Source: Candidatus Woesearchaeota archaeon (GTDB taxonomy: Archaea > Nanobdellota > Nanobdellia > Woesearchaeales > SM23-78). Taken from it: 22,179 nt of DNA. The translations under genes and the position numbers were made by a program. Positions 7,570-14,747 of the stretch are shown here, piece after piece. The number at the start of each line of letters is the position of its first letter. The stretch's first letter is position 1. A model generated the notes under the pieces. It did no database searches. It was not told the origin of the DNA and saw only the letters and a list, made by a program, of their open reading frames with translations. The stretch is taken from the NCBI GenBank assembly GCA_016933095.1, contig JAFGBP010000031.1, positions 1-22,179 of the forward strand, in the 5' to 3' direction.

Positions 7570-7605
7570 TCTCTCAGCTCACCATGGCTTCCTTTGAGTT
7601 CTCGT

Positions 7606-7620
7606 CATATATAAATATTT
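7606..7620 (-). promoter_or_regulatory. TATA box for the helical protein gene
   Basis: The minus strand reads AAATATTTATATATG. A start near 7585 gives a leader of about 15 bases holding the GGTGAG ribosome binding site at 7578-7583. Confidence 0.6.
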
Positions 7621-7753
7621 CTTTGTGAAGGGCTTAAGTCGGCGCTTGTTCCGGCTTGCTTTCTGGTACTGCGCCGCTTTATATTTGTTTGCCTGAAAAA
7701 GAGAAATAATTAATATTTTGTAGAGCTTGTTCGCTTGCCTGCTCTTTGCTGCC

Positions 7754-8161
7754 TTATTGCTTTATGCCGACTTTCGGCAGTGCCATGGGCGGCGGAAGGT
7801 TCATGTCTTTCGACAGGATGAGCGCTTCCACGTTGCATTTCGCGAGAACGTTGTTCAATACTTGTTCGAGTATGCTGTTGTCGAGCTTCTTGTTCTTCTT
7901 CCAATTCGCTATGACGTCTGCTGCCTTGTCCTTGTCTATAAGGTATATGACTTCTCCCTGCAATAGGATCTTGGCGATCTTCGGCTCGTAGGCTGATGTG
8001 AATTCAAAGGACAGCTTGAGGCTTTTCTTGTCGGTGTTGATGTCGAGCTTGGTCTCTTCAAGGCTTGTCACTCCGACGTTGTTGTTGATGCTTATCTTCC
8101 CTTTTACAGGGCTGAATCTCTCAACGATCATTTTTGTGAAACTGAATCCGATTACTGCCAT
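7754..8161 (-). CDS. conserved archaeal protein of unknown function, possibly SecB-fold-like
   Basis: The 135-residue protein begins MAVIGFSFTKMIVERFSPVK. It has alternating beta strands (KGKISINNNVGV, LKLSFEFTSAYEPKIAKILLQGEVIYL), a helical part with KAADVIANWKKNKKL, and an ending LNLPPPMALPKV. I have the impression of having seen this layout in small archaeal proteins of unknown role. The pattern of a strand, then YEP.I..I.L.GEV.Y, and a C-terminal helix is somewhat like SecB-type export chaperones, but this is a weak analogy and not a family call. The ATG at 8161 has GAGGTG nine bases upstream; an ATG at 8169 is out of frame. The gene stands alone, divergent from the DUF362 gene and separated from it by about 180 bases. 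Confidence 0.78.
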   Translation of the reverse strand: MAVIGFSFTKMIVERFSPVKGKISINNNVGVTSLEETKLDINTDKKSLKLSFEFTSAYEPKIAKILLQGEVIYLIDKDKAADVIANWKKNKKLDNSILEQVLNNVLAKCNVEALILSKDMNLPPPMALPKVGIKQ

Positions 8162-8310
8162 AAATCATGCACCTCACGTAAATCTTGAAAATCTTTTTCT
8201 TGTTGTTGGGAATCCGTGAAAGCCAGGTCCTTTTTAAAACTTACTATTCTGGTTTGTGCGGGGGATTCTTTTTGCCTTTGCCTTTTTTAAGAGAGCTCGT
8301 GTCTTTCCAA

Positions 8311-8321
8311 AAATATTTAAA
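8311..8321 (+). promoter_or_regulatory. TATA box for the DUF362 protein gene
   Basis: AAATATTTAAA ends 22 bases before the ATG at 8344, predicting a leaderless message. It excludes the longer open frame that begins at 8185. Confidence 0.6.
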
Positions 8322-8343
8322 CCCGCTTTCTTGTTTTTCTTCC

Positions 8344-9339
8344 ATGCCAGAAGTGCACTACTTAGAGGATGCCGAATCAAGCAAGCTTGAGGAGGCTCTG
8401 GAGTCGGGTCTTGAAGAGGCCGGTTTCAAGCGCGGGATGACTGTCGCTGTCAAGCTTCACATGGGTGAGGGCAAGGGCATGTTCCGTCCTGAGATTGCCA
8501 AGAGGGCTGTCAGTGTCCTTTTGAAGATCGGCTGCAAGCCGTTCCTGTTTGACACTATCGTGATGTATCCTGGGCCTAGGCATATCAAGGCTGGTTATAA
8601 GGCCAATGCCATGCTTCACGGCTTCACTGAGAAGAAGATCGGTTGTCCGGTCGTTATCTCTGACGAGTTCGTCCTTGTCAAGACTGCTCACATGGAGGCT
8701 GAGGTGTCGAAGGAAATGGCTGGCGCTGATGCCATGCTTGTACTCACTCATTTCAAGGGCCATGACTGCGCGTCTTTTGGAGGCAGCATCAAGAACCTGG
8801 GCATGGGGTGCGCGAGCCCTAAGACCAAGCGTGACCAGCACTCCCTTGGCCAGCCGGTCGTCAATGACAACTGCATTGCCTGCGGCATATGCGAGAAGGT
8901 GTGCCCGTTCCATGCTATCAAGGTGTCTGATAAGTGCCACATCTCTTATTCTAGGTGCATGGGCTGCGACACCTGCCATTACAACTGCCCTCATGGGGCG
9001 CTTGACATCAAGGTGTCTTTCGAGGCTCTTCTCTGCGAGGCTGCCGCCGCTGCCCTCCAGCCTTTTGATAAGAAGCCTGTCTTCTTCCTGAATGATGTGA
9101 GGAACATCACAAAGCACTGCGACTGCTTCCCGTTCCCTGGCGATCCGGTTGCTAAGGACGTCGGAGTTTTGCTTTCAAAGGACATCGTGGCGATTGACCA
9201 GGCTAGCCTTGACCTCTCGAATAAGCAGGAGGGGAAGAATTTCTTCAAGCTGCTGCACCATCACGACCCTTATCTCTCGACGAAGGAGGCTGAGAGGCAG
9301 GGCATGGGCAAGCAGGAGTATTCTCTTGAGAAGATATGA
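8344..9339 (+). CDS. DUF362 domain protein with two [4Fe-4S] clusters
   Basis: From the ATG at 8344 the protein has 331 residues. Residues 1-165 and 215-300 match the DUF362 layout (VKLHMGEG near the start, then HFKGHDCASFGGSIKNLGMG), and a ferredoxin-type insert carries two cluster motifs: Cys177, 180, 183, 187 (CIACGICEKVCP) and Cys205, 208, 211, 215 (CMGCDTCHYNCP). It is probably a cytoplasmic iron-sulfur redox protein; DUF362 proteins have no settled reaction. The frame is open up to 8185, but the first part lacks the family pattern and the TATA box at 8311-8321 places the transcript start at the ATG. It converges with the phospholipase D-like gene with only 13 bases between, so the two transcripts probably overlap at their ends. 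Confidence 0.9.
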   Translation: MPEVHYLEDAESSKLEEALESGLEEAGFKRGMTVAVKLHMGEGKGMFRPEIAKRAVSVLLKIGCKPFLFDTIVMYPGPRHIKAGYKANAMLHGFTEKKIGCPVVISDEFVLVKTAHMEAEVSKEMAGADAMLVLTHFKGHDCASFGGSIKNLGMGCASPKTKRDQHSLGQPVVNDNCIACGICEKVCPFHAIKVSDKCHISYSRCMGCDTCHYNCPHGALDIKVSFEALLCEAAAAALQPFDKKPVFFLNDVRNITKHCDCFPFPGDPVAKDVGVLLSKDIVAIDQASLDLSNKQEGKNFFKLLHHHDPYLSTKEAERQGMGKQEYSLEKI

Positions 9340-9352
9340 TCTCGGGTCTTTC

Positions 9353-10411
9353 TTATATTCCCTTCCATATCCTCTCGAACTCTCTGATGTACTCTTCGAC
9401 TGTCGCAGGCTCCCTTATTATCAGCAGGTTCTCGTCGTTCCTCTCGTTGCCTGACTCTGTGGGGTTGTAGCTGCCGGTGATGACTGTCTCGTTGTCGATT
9501 ATGAAGACTTTGTGGTGCATCTTGCCTTTCCCGTCCTTTCCTGCGGCTGTCTTGACGTCCATCCCCGCGCTCTTCATCCAGGGGTATTCTGAGTATTCCC
9601 TGTTGGAAGCGACTTGGCTCTTGTCGAACACTCCTTTGACCTCGATGCAGTCTTCTCTTGCCATTCTTATGAGTTCCTTTCCTATCTGGTCTGACGTGAA
9701 GCTGAACGTCATGAAGTAAACGCTCTCATCCGCTTTTCTTAGCTCTTTCATAACTTGGCTTTCGCAGCCGTCTTCGGGGCAGAAGTAGTTCTCGAGCTCT
9801 TGGCTGTTGAAGATGATGCTTGTCTTTCTTGTCGGCACATTCTTCTTTCCTTCTCTTATCTCATCCCATTCCTTCTCATAATTGGAGACGAGCGTGGGCG
9901 ATCTTATGATCAGCATGTTGTTGGCGTTCTTCTCAAAGCCATTCTTCGTCGGGTTAGTCGATCCTGTGACGACCAGGTCTTCTCCTCCTGCGCTAGACAC
10001 GTTCCTGAGGATGAATATCTTGTCGTGCATGAGTCCCGGGTTCTCCTGGTCTGTGCTCGCGACTGCTGTCCCGTATCCGCCGTGGTTCTTCTCGTAGACT
10101 AGGATGTCGACGTTCTCTCCTTTCTTTTTTAGCGCGTCCAGGATCTCGGGCGCGTCTAGGTCGTAGAGCGCTGCCTGAACAGACGCGGAGGATGATATGA
10201 GTGCTGCGAGAGTCTGTTCGCAGTCTTCCTGCATCGTGAAGCACGTGCCGATCGTCCCGTTCTCTTGGATGACGGCGCTATTGCTGTTTCCTGCATGGCC
10301 TTCTCCTGTCTGGTATGTGCATGCGATGAGGAAGATGAGTGATCCGAATAGGATTATCTCGAATGCTTGCTTTGCGTCGGGGAGGTGCCTTTTTTTTCTT
10401 TTTTCTTCCAT
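9353..10411 (-). CDS. exported phospholipase D-like protein, putative lipoprotein
   Basis: The 352-residue protein has a basic N-terminus, a hydrophobic helix (about 16-31) ending LIAC, which fits a lipobox with Cys31, then two phospholipase D-like repeats. The second has the full HKD motif: His299, Lys301, Asp306 (HHKVFIID) followed by GSYNPTESGNERNDEN. The first is degenerate: His129 and Lys131 are present (HDKIFIL) but the aspartate is Arg136. Both repeats keep the downstream GS.NPT pattern. The family includes nucleases and phospholipases; two HKD halves usually form one active site, so activity may be altered. It would act outside the cell, anchored to the membrane. The ATG at 10411 lies about 25 bases from a TATA box. 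Substrate unknown. Confidence 0.88.
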   Translation of the reverse strand: MEEKRKKRHLPDAKQAFEIILFGSLIFLIACTYQTGEGHAGNSNSAVIQENGTIGTCFTMQEDCEQTLAALISSSASVQAALYDLDAPEILDALKKKGENVDILVYEKNHGGYGTAVASTDQENPGLMHDKIFILRNVSSAGGEDLVVTGSTNPTKNGFEKNANNMLIIRSPTLVSNYEKEWDEIREGKKNVPTRKTSIIFNSQELENYFCPEDGCESQVMKELRKADESVYFMTFSFTSDQIGKELIRMAREDCIEVKGVFDKSQVASNREYSEYPWMKSAGMDVKTAAGKDGKGKMHHKVFIIDNETVITGSYNPTESGNERNDENLLIIREPATVEEYIREFERIWKGI

Positions 10412-10430
10412 TCGGCAGAGTTTTTTTCAC

Positions 10431-10444
10431 TCTTTAATATAGCG
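10431..10444 (-). promoter_or_regulatory. TATA box for the phospholipase D-like gene
   Basis: The minus strand reads CGCTATATTAAAGA, with the core about 25 bases before the ATG at 10411, so the message is probably leaderless. Confidence 0.55.
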
Positions 10445-10541
10445 CGCGCTTCTTTTTTCGGAAAAATTCGTTTGTGTGGGAAATATTTCCTCAGATTGGA
10501 AAATCATGCTTTTTTGTCTCCATTCCGTAGTGGTGCTCCAA

Positions 10542-10556
10542 CGCAAAGTTTAAATA
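10542..10556 (+). promoter_or_regulatory. strong BRE/TATA promoter pointing at a gene-free stretch
   Basis: CGCAAAG at 10542-10548 followed by TTTAAATA at 10549-10556 is one of the best matches to the archaeal BRE plus TATA consensus in the window. Transcription would start near 10575-10580 on the plus strand. No open reading frame of note follows; the next genes are on the minus strand. The promoter therefore probably drives an untranslated RNA. Confidence 0.6.
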
Positions 10557-10575
10557 CTTGAGTGCTATTCCTGAA

Positions 10576-10697
10576 AATCAAGAAAAAGCTGTGAGAAGAG
10601 TTTCTCGAGAGAAGAGGTGAGAGAAGAAATTTCTTCCACAGGAGTATGATGCTCACCTCTTTTTCCCGGGAAGACCTCGTACTGAGGTCTTCTTTGG
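10576..10697 (+). ncRNA. candidate structured non-coding RNA
   Basis: Downstream of the promoter at 10542-10556 lie nested and successive inverted repeats. AAGAGGTGAG (10612-10621) pairs perfectly with CTCACCTCTT (10652-10661) and the pairing extends with wobble pairs. Inside it GAAGAAATTTCTTC (10623-10636) is a perfect palindrome. Then GAAGACCTC (10670-10678), a five-base loop and GAGGTCTTC (10684-10692) form a nine-pair hairpin followed by TTT, like a terminator. An RNA of about 120 bases is inferred. ATGATG (10646-10651) and CTGA (10682-10685) resemble box C and box D, but the spacing and guide layout are not convincing, so no class is assigned. The stretch 10412-10720 holds nothing else apart from the phospholipase-like gene promoter. 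Confidence 0.4.
10670..10692. terminator. perfect nine-pair hairpin, likely two-way terminator
   Basis: GAAGACCTC, loop GTACT, GAGGTCTTC is symmetric, so it folds on either strand. On the plus strand it is followed by TTT and would end the candidate RNA; on the minus strand it lies 29 bases after the stop of the protease gene. Hairpin termination is not the main archaeal mode, so the role is inferred. Confidence 0.4.
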
Positions 10698-10720
10698 GTT
10701 TATATTGATCAGCAGAAGCA

Positions 10721-12697
10721 CTATCGCTTTCTCTTCCTTGCGCTCTTCTTCAGGGGCCTTGCTTGGCTTGCGGCTACGCGTCTCTTCCTGGAAGACCTCG
10801 ACATGATCGCTAGCCCTACCAGCAGTCCCACGATGAAAGAGAACAGTACCGGAACAAGCAAATCAAACCTTATCCTAATCGTGAATGTCTCTTTCTTAGG
10901 GAAATACATCTCCAGATTGCTAAGCTCCAAGGTATACTCGGAGAAGATAAGACTAGACACAGCATCCTTGTTCGCGTTCAGCGAGTTGGCGTACTCGTAA
11001 TAGCTGTAACCCATTATCGGGAAGAATCCCCTTCTCGACTCCTTGGCTATGACCTTCTCTGCGGCCTTGAGCTTTTCCTGGGCGAGATCGCTTACCCTGC
11101 CCGTCCCCAATGACATGCTGGACAAGAGGAGGTTGGCCTCTGCCTTTGCATAACTCGCCTTGAACAGGCACATCTTGAAATTGTCCTCGCGCGCATATTC
11201 ATAAGCCGCGTCGACATCATTCCTGGTAGCCCTTAGGATCAGTGGCAGGTAGATGTTTGCATATTTGAGGCGCTCCTCAGCCTCTGATATCTTCTTTACG
11301 CAAGCTTCTTCCAGATAGCTCTGCTCCAGCTTGACAGGCTTCCCCTCAAGATCGAAGAACTTAGACCAGTAGACTGCACTGTAGTAGCGCTCGATCGCAT
11401 ATGCGAGGTCATCTGCGCTTATGTTCTCATTCATCTCCTCCAGGAGGTTCTTGGACTCGATAACCCTCTCCTTGACGATAATGTAGCTCTCAAGCTCTGA
11501 TAAAGTGCTTATAGACCTATTCTCAAGATTCCCATCCATTGTAAGGACTGCTTCAAGCGTCTTAGCCCTGATAATATCAAGCCTCTCTGGATGGGATTCC
11601 TCAACTTCGTGGATGTTGATCTTCCTGAGATTAACCCCTAGGTTGAAGCAAAAGCTCGCAGCAGAATAGTAGTCTGCGACAGCAAAGCTCGAGTTGATCT
11701 TCCTCTCGAAGTCAAGCGTCATGTTCTGCGCCTCCTCATCAAGGCTGACCCTTGATTTGAGGCTGTATGCCTTCTGGCAGAGGGACTCTGCCACTCCCCT
11801 CATGGTCGCAGTGTACTCCTCAGGAACTATTATGCCGCCATCCTCCATCGAGAGGTCGGAATCGAAGAAATACAAAAGGGCCTCTTCCAGACTGGTTACA
11901 GGGATGACCTCTATAGTAAGGTTTGAAAGGTCGACCTCCAGAGACTGGTTTACTTCAGCCTCTCCGCCGTCATTGCTGCCGTTGAAGATAGGATTCTCGC
12001 TGATATTGATGTTATTAATGTTAATGTTCTCTCCTGTGCTCTGGTTGATTACTATGATGCTCACATCGCTCTGGTTGGCCGTGGAGTTTTTTGTCGTCGT
12101 GATCTGGATCGACTTGATGATCGGGTTGCTGTCGTTGGACTCCGAATCGTTCTGCTCTTCAGGGATCGAGAACTTGGGAATAAGGACTCTCGTGAAACCT
12201 GCTTCCTGCGCCGCCAGTGTCTTCTGGCTTATGCCGCCGACAGGGCCTATGCTTCCGCCCGAGTTGATCGTACCCGTCATTACAGTATCGTTCTTCAGCT
12301 CCAATCCTTTGAGGGCAGCGATCGTGAGCACTGTGAGGGACGCGCTCGCGCTTGGCCCCCCGACGATTGTCGAGTCAGCCCTTATGGTGTAGAAGAAATC
12401 CTTCTTGCTGCAATCCATCTCGAGGTAGTCGCACGCGATCTGGTTCGCGTACCTCGTGCTTATCTGCGTGTCGAGTTTTGTCAACGGGAACGAGTCAAGG
12501 AATATCCTTCCTGAACCGGGCATTATCTCAAGGTAAGCCTTGGCAGTGCCCCCGACTTCCTCATCTCCTGACTCGCCTACGGTGAGAAGTGTCATGTCAT
12601 AATTCCTTGCGCTGGCAGGATGCGCTGCTATCAAGGTGAAGGCGATGCAAACTACCATCAATGCTGCCAGTCCTGCTCCGAATAATCTTCTTGCCAT
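10721..12697 (-). CDS. membrane-anchored S16 (Lon-type) serine protease without ATPase domain
   Basis: From the ATG at 12697 the protein has 658 residues. A signal or anchor helix (about 7-29, ending AHPASA) precedes a Lon-type catalytic domain with the serine motif GGPSASAS (Ser116) and the lysine motif GPVGGISQKTLAA (Lys159). There is no AAA+ domain. After LIPKFSIP the domain is interrupted by about 95 residues rich in Asn, Ser and Asp with many N-x-S/T sequons, then resumes with IEVIPVTSLEEAL. A helical region of about 300 residues, a membrane helix near 615-637 and a very basic tail follow. It fits the archaeal secreted S16-type proteases (COG1750-like); the catalytic part would face outside. 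The start is chosen because AGGAG overlaps the Bud32 stop just upstream; the longer frame to 12751 would lie inside Bud32. Confidence 0.88.
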   Translation of the reverse strand: MARRLFGAGLAALMVVCIAFTLIAAHPASARNYDMTLLTVGESGDEEVGGTAKAYLEIMPGSGRIFLDSFPLTKLDTQISTRYANQIACDYLEMDCSKKDFFYTIRADSTIVGGPSASASLTVLTIAALKGLELKNDTVMTGTINSGGSIGPVGGISQKTLAAQEAGFTRVLIPKFSIPEEQNDSESNDSNPIIKSIQITTTKNSTANQSDVSIIVINQSTGENININNINISENPIFNGSNDGGEAEVNQSLEVDLSNLTIEVIPVTSLEEALLYFFDSDLSMEDGGIIVPEEYTATMRGVAESLCQKAYSLKSRVSLDEEAQNMTLDFERKINSSFAVADYYSAASFCFNLGVNLRKINIHEVEESHPERLDIIRAKTLEAVLTMDGNLENRSISTLSELESYIIVKERVIESKNLLEEMNENISADDLAYAIERYYSAVYWSKFFDLEGKPVKLEQSYLEEACVKKISEAEERLKYANIYLPLILRATRNDVDAAYEYAREDNFKMCLFKASYAKAEANLLLSSMSLGTGRVSDLAQEKLKAAEKVIAKESRRGFFPIMGYSYYEYANSLNANKDAVSSLIFSEYTLELSNLEMYFPKKETFTIRIRFDLLVPVLFSFIVGLLVGLAIMSRSSRKRRVAASQARPLKKSARKRKR

Positions 12698-12710
12698 GTA
12701 ATGGATTCTC

Positions 12711-13340
12711 CTATCCCTTCCTGTACCGTCCCCTGGCCTCGACTTCCTCAATCCTCTTGAGGACTTCCTTATAATCCTTTGCTTTCCTGTACCCTTGGAG
12801 GAATGCTGCCAGGGCCTCGTCGTACACCTTGAAGTGCTTGCTCTCCAAGGCCTGCTTGAACAGGTGGATGTCGACAGCCTTGTCCTCCACCTTGTGGGTC
12901 TGGAACGACAGGCCGAAGTCTATCAGTACGATTTCATCTTCGCCCTTGCCGCCTTTCCTTTGGTTGCCAAGTCCTTCTTTTCGGAGTATGATGTTGCTCG
13001 TAGTCAGGTCTCCGTGCACCCAGTCTGAGTTGTGCAGGTCTGCCACAATCTCCCCGATCTGCTGGGCAAGCGTAGGATCCTTGTCCAGGATTTCACGCAC
13101 CTTCGCGCCTTCTATCTTCTCCATCACTATCTTCTTAGAATTATCGCTCTCGATCAAGGCTGGATGCGGCACCTTCAGGTCTTTGAGAAGCTTTGCCTCC
13201 CTCCTGGTCCTCTGGCGCCTGAGTTCCGAATCAAGATCTGGGTGGCGATAGCTCTTTGCTAATCGGTCTTTTATGATCTTTCCGTCCTTCTCGTAGAGTA
13301 CTGCCTCTGCTCCCCTGGCTATTTCCTTCATCTCTTCCAT
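12711..13340 (-). CDS. bud32: KEOPS complex kinase/ATPase Bud32
   Basis: The 209-residue protein has the small-kinase layout of Bud32/PRPK: GAEAVLYE at 10-17, RRQRTRREAKLL at 41-52, catalytic HGDLTTSN at 109-116 (Asp111), and DFGLS at 141-145, ending GRYRKG, the typical basic tail. Bud32 works with Kae1, Cgi121 and Pcc1 in KEOPS, which makes threonylcarbamoyl-adenosine at position 37 of tRNAs; its ATPase activity is stimulated there. In many archaea it is fused to Kae1; here it stands alone and no Kae1 is in the window. An insertion of about ten polar residues (GNQRKGGKGED) precedes the DFG strand. A TATA box at 13361-13371 suggests a leaderless start at 13340. The protease gene follows 13 bases after the stop, so the two are probably co-transcribed. 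Confidence 0.95.
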   Translation of the reverse strand: MEEMKEIARGAEAVLYEKDGKIIKDRLAKSYRHPDLDSELRRQRTRREAKLLKDLKVPHPALIESDNSKKIVMEKIEGAKVREILDKDPTLAQQIGEIVADLHNSDWVHGDLTTSNIILRKEGLGNQRKGGKGEDEIVLIDFGLSFQTHKVEDKAVDIHLFKQALESKHFKVYDEALAAFLQGYRKAKDYKEVLKRIEEVEARGRYRKG

Positions 13341-13360
13341 GCATTAGAAGGGTGCGTGGC

Positions 13361-13371
13361 CTTTTTTAAAG
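13361..13371 (-). promoter_or_regulatory. TATA box for bud32, overlapping the end of the methyltransferase gene
   Basis: The minus strand reads CTTTAAAAAAG, about 25 bases before the bud32 ATG. It overlaps the last codons and stop of the upstream methyltransferase gene (stop at 13366). Confidence 0.6.
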
Positions 13372-14094
13372 TTTTCTCGCTTTTACTATCAGAAAAAAAG
13401 GGTGCTTGTGGGATTTGTCATAAGACCCAGGATCATGTGTTCTTGACCCCTTGCAAGCTCTGGCTTCAATTATTCTCTCAGTAGTAAACCCGCAGTCATT
13501 TAGGCTGTTGATGATGTTCTCAAAGGTGTGGTGATAGCTTATAAGATCCATCCCGCCGAGCATATTCCATTCATAGCTCTGATTGTGGAAGTAATCCCCG
13601 AACAGTTTCTCTTTCTTCCTAGCTATGGTGATCTTCTTGAACACCTCAGAAGACGGGTGGTGCATTGAGAAGACGAACAATCCTCCTCTCTTAAGAATCC
13701 TATGGGCTTCTTTGAAGAAGGGTTTGAGGTTCTTGATGTAGTGAGCTACGAGTCCGCTCACCGCTACATCGAATTCGTTGTTCTGGAAAGGTGTCTTCTC
13801 CACGCTTCCGACGTGGAACTCTATTTTCGGGTTCTCTTGTCGGGCTGTCTTTATCATGGCCTCTGAGAGGTCGATGCCTTTGACCTTTCCTCCCAGCGCA
13901 ATTATCTTTCTGGTGTGGATTCCAGAACCGCATCCTATATCGGCTATCTTCTTGTTCTTTACGACAGGCTTGAGAAGGCTTCTTAGGGCGGGCCATTCTA
14001 CATATCGATTCCAGAAGCTAGTCTTTGGATCCTGCATCTTTTGGTGGTATTCCTTACAATGCTTGTTATAGCTCTCTCTGATCCGGGACTTCAT
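13366..14094 (-). CDS. SAM-dependent class I methyltransferase
   Basis: The 242-residue protein shows the Rossmann methyltransferase motifs: motif I DIGCGSGIHT (52-61), motif II GIDLSEAMI (73-81), the acidic VGSVEKTPF with FDVAVSGLV (about 96-116), and the motif IV to VI strands ILKRGGLFVFSMHHPSS. This is the Methyltransf_11 type, acting on small molecules or on lipids and quinones; the substrate cannot be told. It begins KSRIRESYNKHCKEYHQKM, as in many SAM enzymes that start with a helix over the pocket. The ATG at 14094 lies about 26 bases after an AT-rich TATA region (14115-14131). Base use looks somewhat more AT-rich than bud32. It is upstream of bud32 in the same direction, but bud32 has its own promoter. 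Confidence 0.9.
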   Translation of the reverse strand: MKSRIRESYNKHCKEYHQKMQDPKTSFWNRYVEWPALRSLLKPVVKNKKIADIGCGSGIHTRKIIALGGKVKGIDLSEAMIKTARQENPKIEFHVGSVEKTPFQNNEFDVAVSGLVAHYIKNLKPFFKEAHRILKRGGLFVFSMHHPSSEVFKKITIARKKEKLFGDYFHNQSYEWNMLGGMDLISYHHTFENIINSLNDCGFTTERIIEARACKGSRTHDPGSYDKSHKHPFFLIVKARKL

Positions 14095-14114
14095 GGAATG
14101 GATGTGAGAGACAT

Positions 14115-14131
14115 GATTTTAATATTTTATT
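14115..14131 (-). promoter_or_regulatory. TATA region for the methyltransferase gene
   Basis: The minus strand carries AATAAAATATTAAAATC directly after the stop of the 149-residue gene (14134). The core is about 26 bases before the ATG at 14094, predicting a leaderless message. Confidence 0.55.
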
Positions 14132-14133
14132 GT

Positions 14134-14583
14134 TCACTCATTTTTCTCTTCGCTTTCCCGGATTATTCTCTTAATATACTGAACCTGGTCTTCCCTTAGC
14201 CTTTGCATGACGTATTCGCAGCTTCTTCCAAGTTTCTCCAGGTAGTATGCGTTAGAGTCCAGGGCCAGTTGGTCTGTCATGAATTGCAGGCGCAGGCTGG
14301 GCCTTCTTGTCAGCTCATAGGCTGCGACTGCTGCATATGCTAGCTTCTCGTGGTAGCTTGAGAACACGTTCAGGGGAGTCTTGGAGTCTGTCAGGTTGAT
14401 GTTGAGTTTTACTCTGTGCTCCTGTATGATGCCGTCGTATAGGAGCTCTCTGAATGCCGGGCATATCATACTCAGATCAAGATTGTTGTCCTGGAATATC
14501 TGCCTGGCCCTCGGATCCTTGAAATCTTCGGGGCTCGTTATTAGGTCTGTCAGATCGAAAACTCTTGTGAAAGCTTGAGTCAT
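14134..14583 (-). CDS. unknown 149-residue helical protein, last gene of a four-gene operon
   Basis: The protein starts MTQAFTRVFDLTDLITSPED and looks mostly alpha-helical and soluble, with the stretch EKLAYAAVAAYELTRRPSLRLQF in the middle (given here as a description of a helix near residues 79-101) and an acidic C-terminus ending SEEKNE. No family or catalytic motif is recognised. Its ATG at 14583 follows the stop codon of the 47-residue gene with no base between (TAGATG), so translation is coupled and the two proteins may act as a pair. A small acidic protein followed by a larger helical one recalls toxin-antitoxin or subunit pairs, but there is no motif to support either. Confidence 0.72.
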   Translation of the reverse strand: MTQAFTRVFDLTDLITSPEDFKDPRARQIFQDNNLDLSMICPAFRELLYDGIIQEHRVKLNINLTDSKTPLNVFSSYHEKLAYAAVAAYELTRRPSLRLQFMTDQLALDSNAYYLEKLGRSCEYVMQRLREDQVQYIKRIIRESEEKNE

Positions 14584-14727
14584 CTAGATTTCGCCTCGGA
14601 AGGCCTCATCCATCTCCCATCGGGAGAGCTTCTTCTTGTTGAGGATGCTCCTGAGGCTTTCAGGCTCTTCTTCATGCCTTATTTCATCTAGGAGGCCTTC
14701 TTCGTCGTCATATGCAAATTCTCTCAT
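14584..14727 (-). CDS. 47-residue acidic protein, unknown, coupled to the 149-residue protein
   Basis: Reading the minus strand from the ATG at 14727 gives MREFAYDDEEGLLDEIRHEE, then a basic patch (NKKKLSRWEM) and the end DEAFRGEI before TAG. A GGGTGA ribosome binding site lies eight bases upstream. The stop abuts the ATG of the next gene directly. The protein is rich in Asp and Glu in its first half and probably unstructured or helical. The ribosome binding site, the position in an otherwise empty gap and the zero-base junction make it a likely real gene despite its size. Function unknown. Confidence 0.68.
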   Translation of the reverse strand: MREFAYDDEEGLLDEIRHEEEPESLRSILNKKKLSRWEMDEAFRGEI

Positions 14728-14747
14728 TGGTTTTCACCCTTGTCTTG

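Noticed and set aside
8185..8343. Upstream extension of the DUF362 protein
   Set aside because: The extension contains the TATA box at 8311-8321 and does not resemble the family.
10646..10685. C/D box small RNA (ATGATG and CTGA)
   Set aside because: The C box lacks its last base, no C' and D' boxes are seen, and the spacing is too short for the usual archaeal type.
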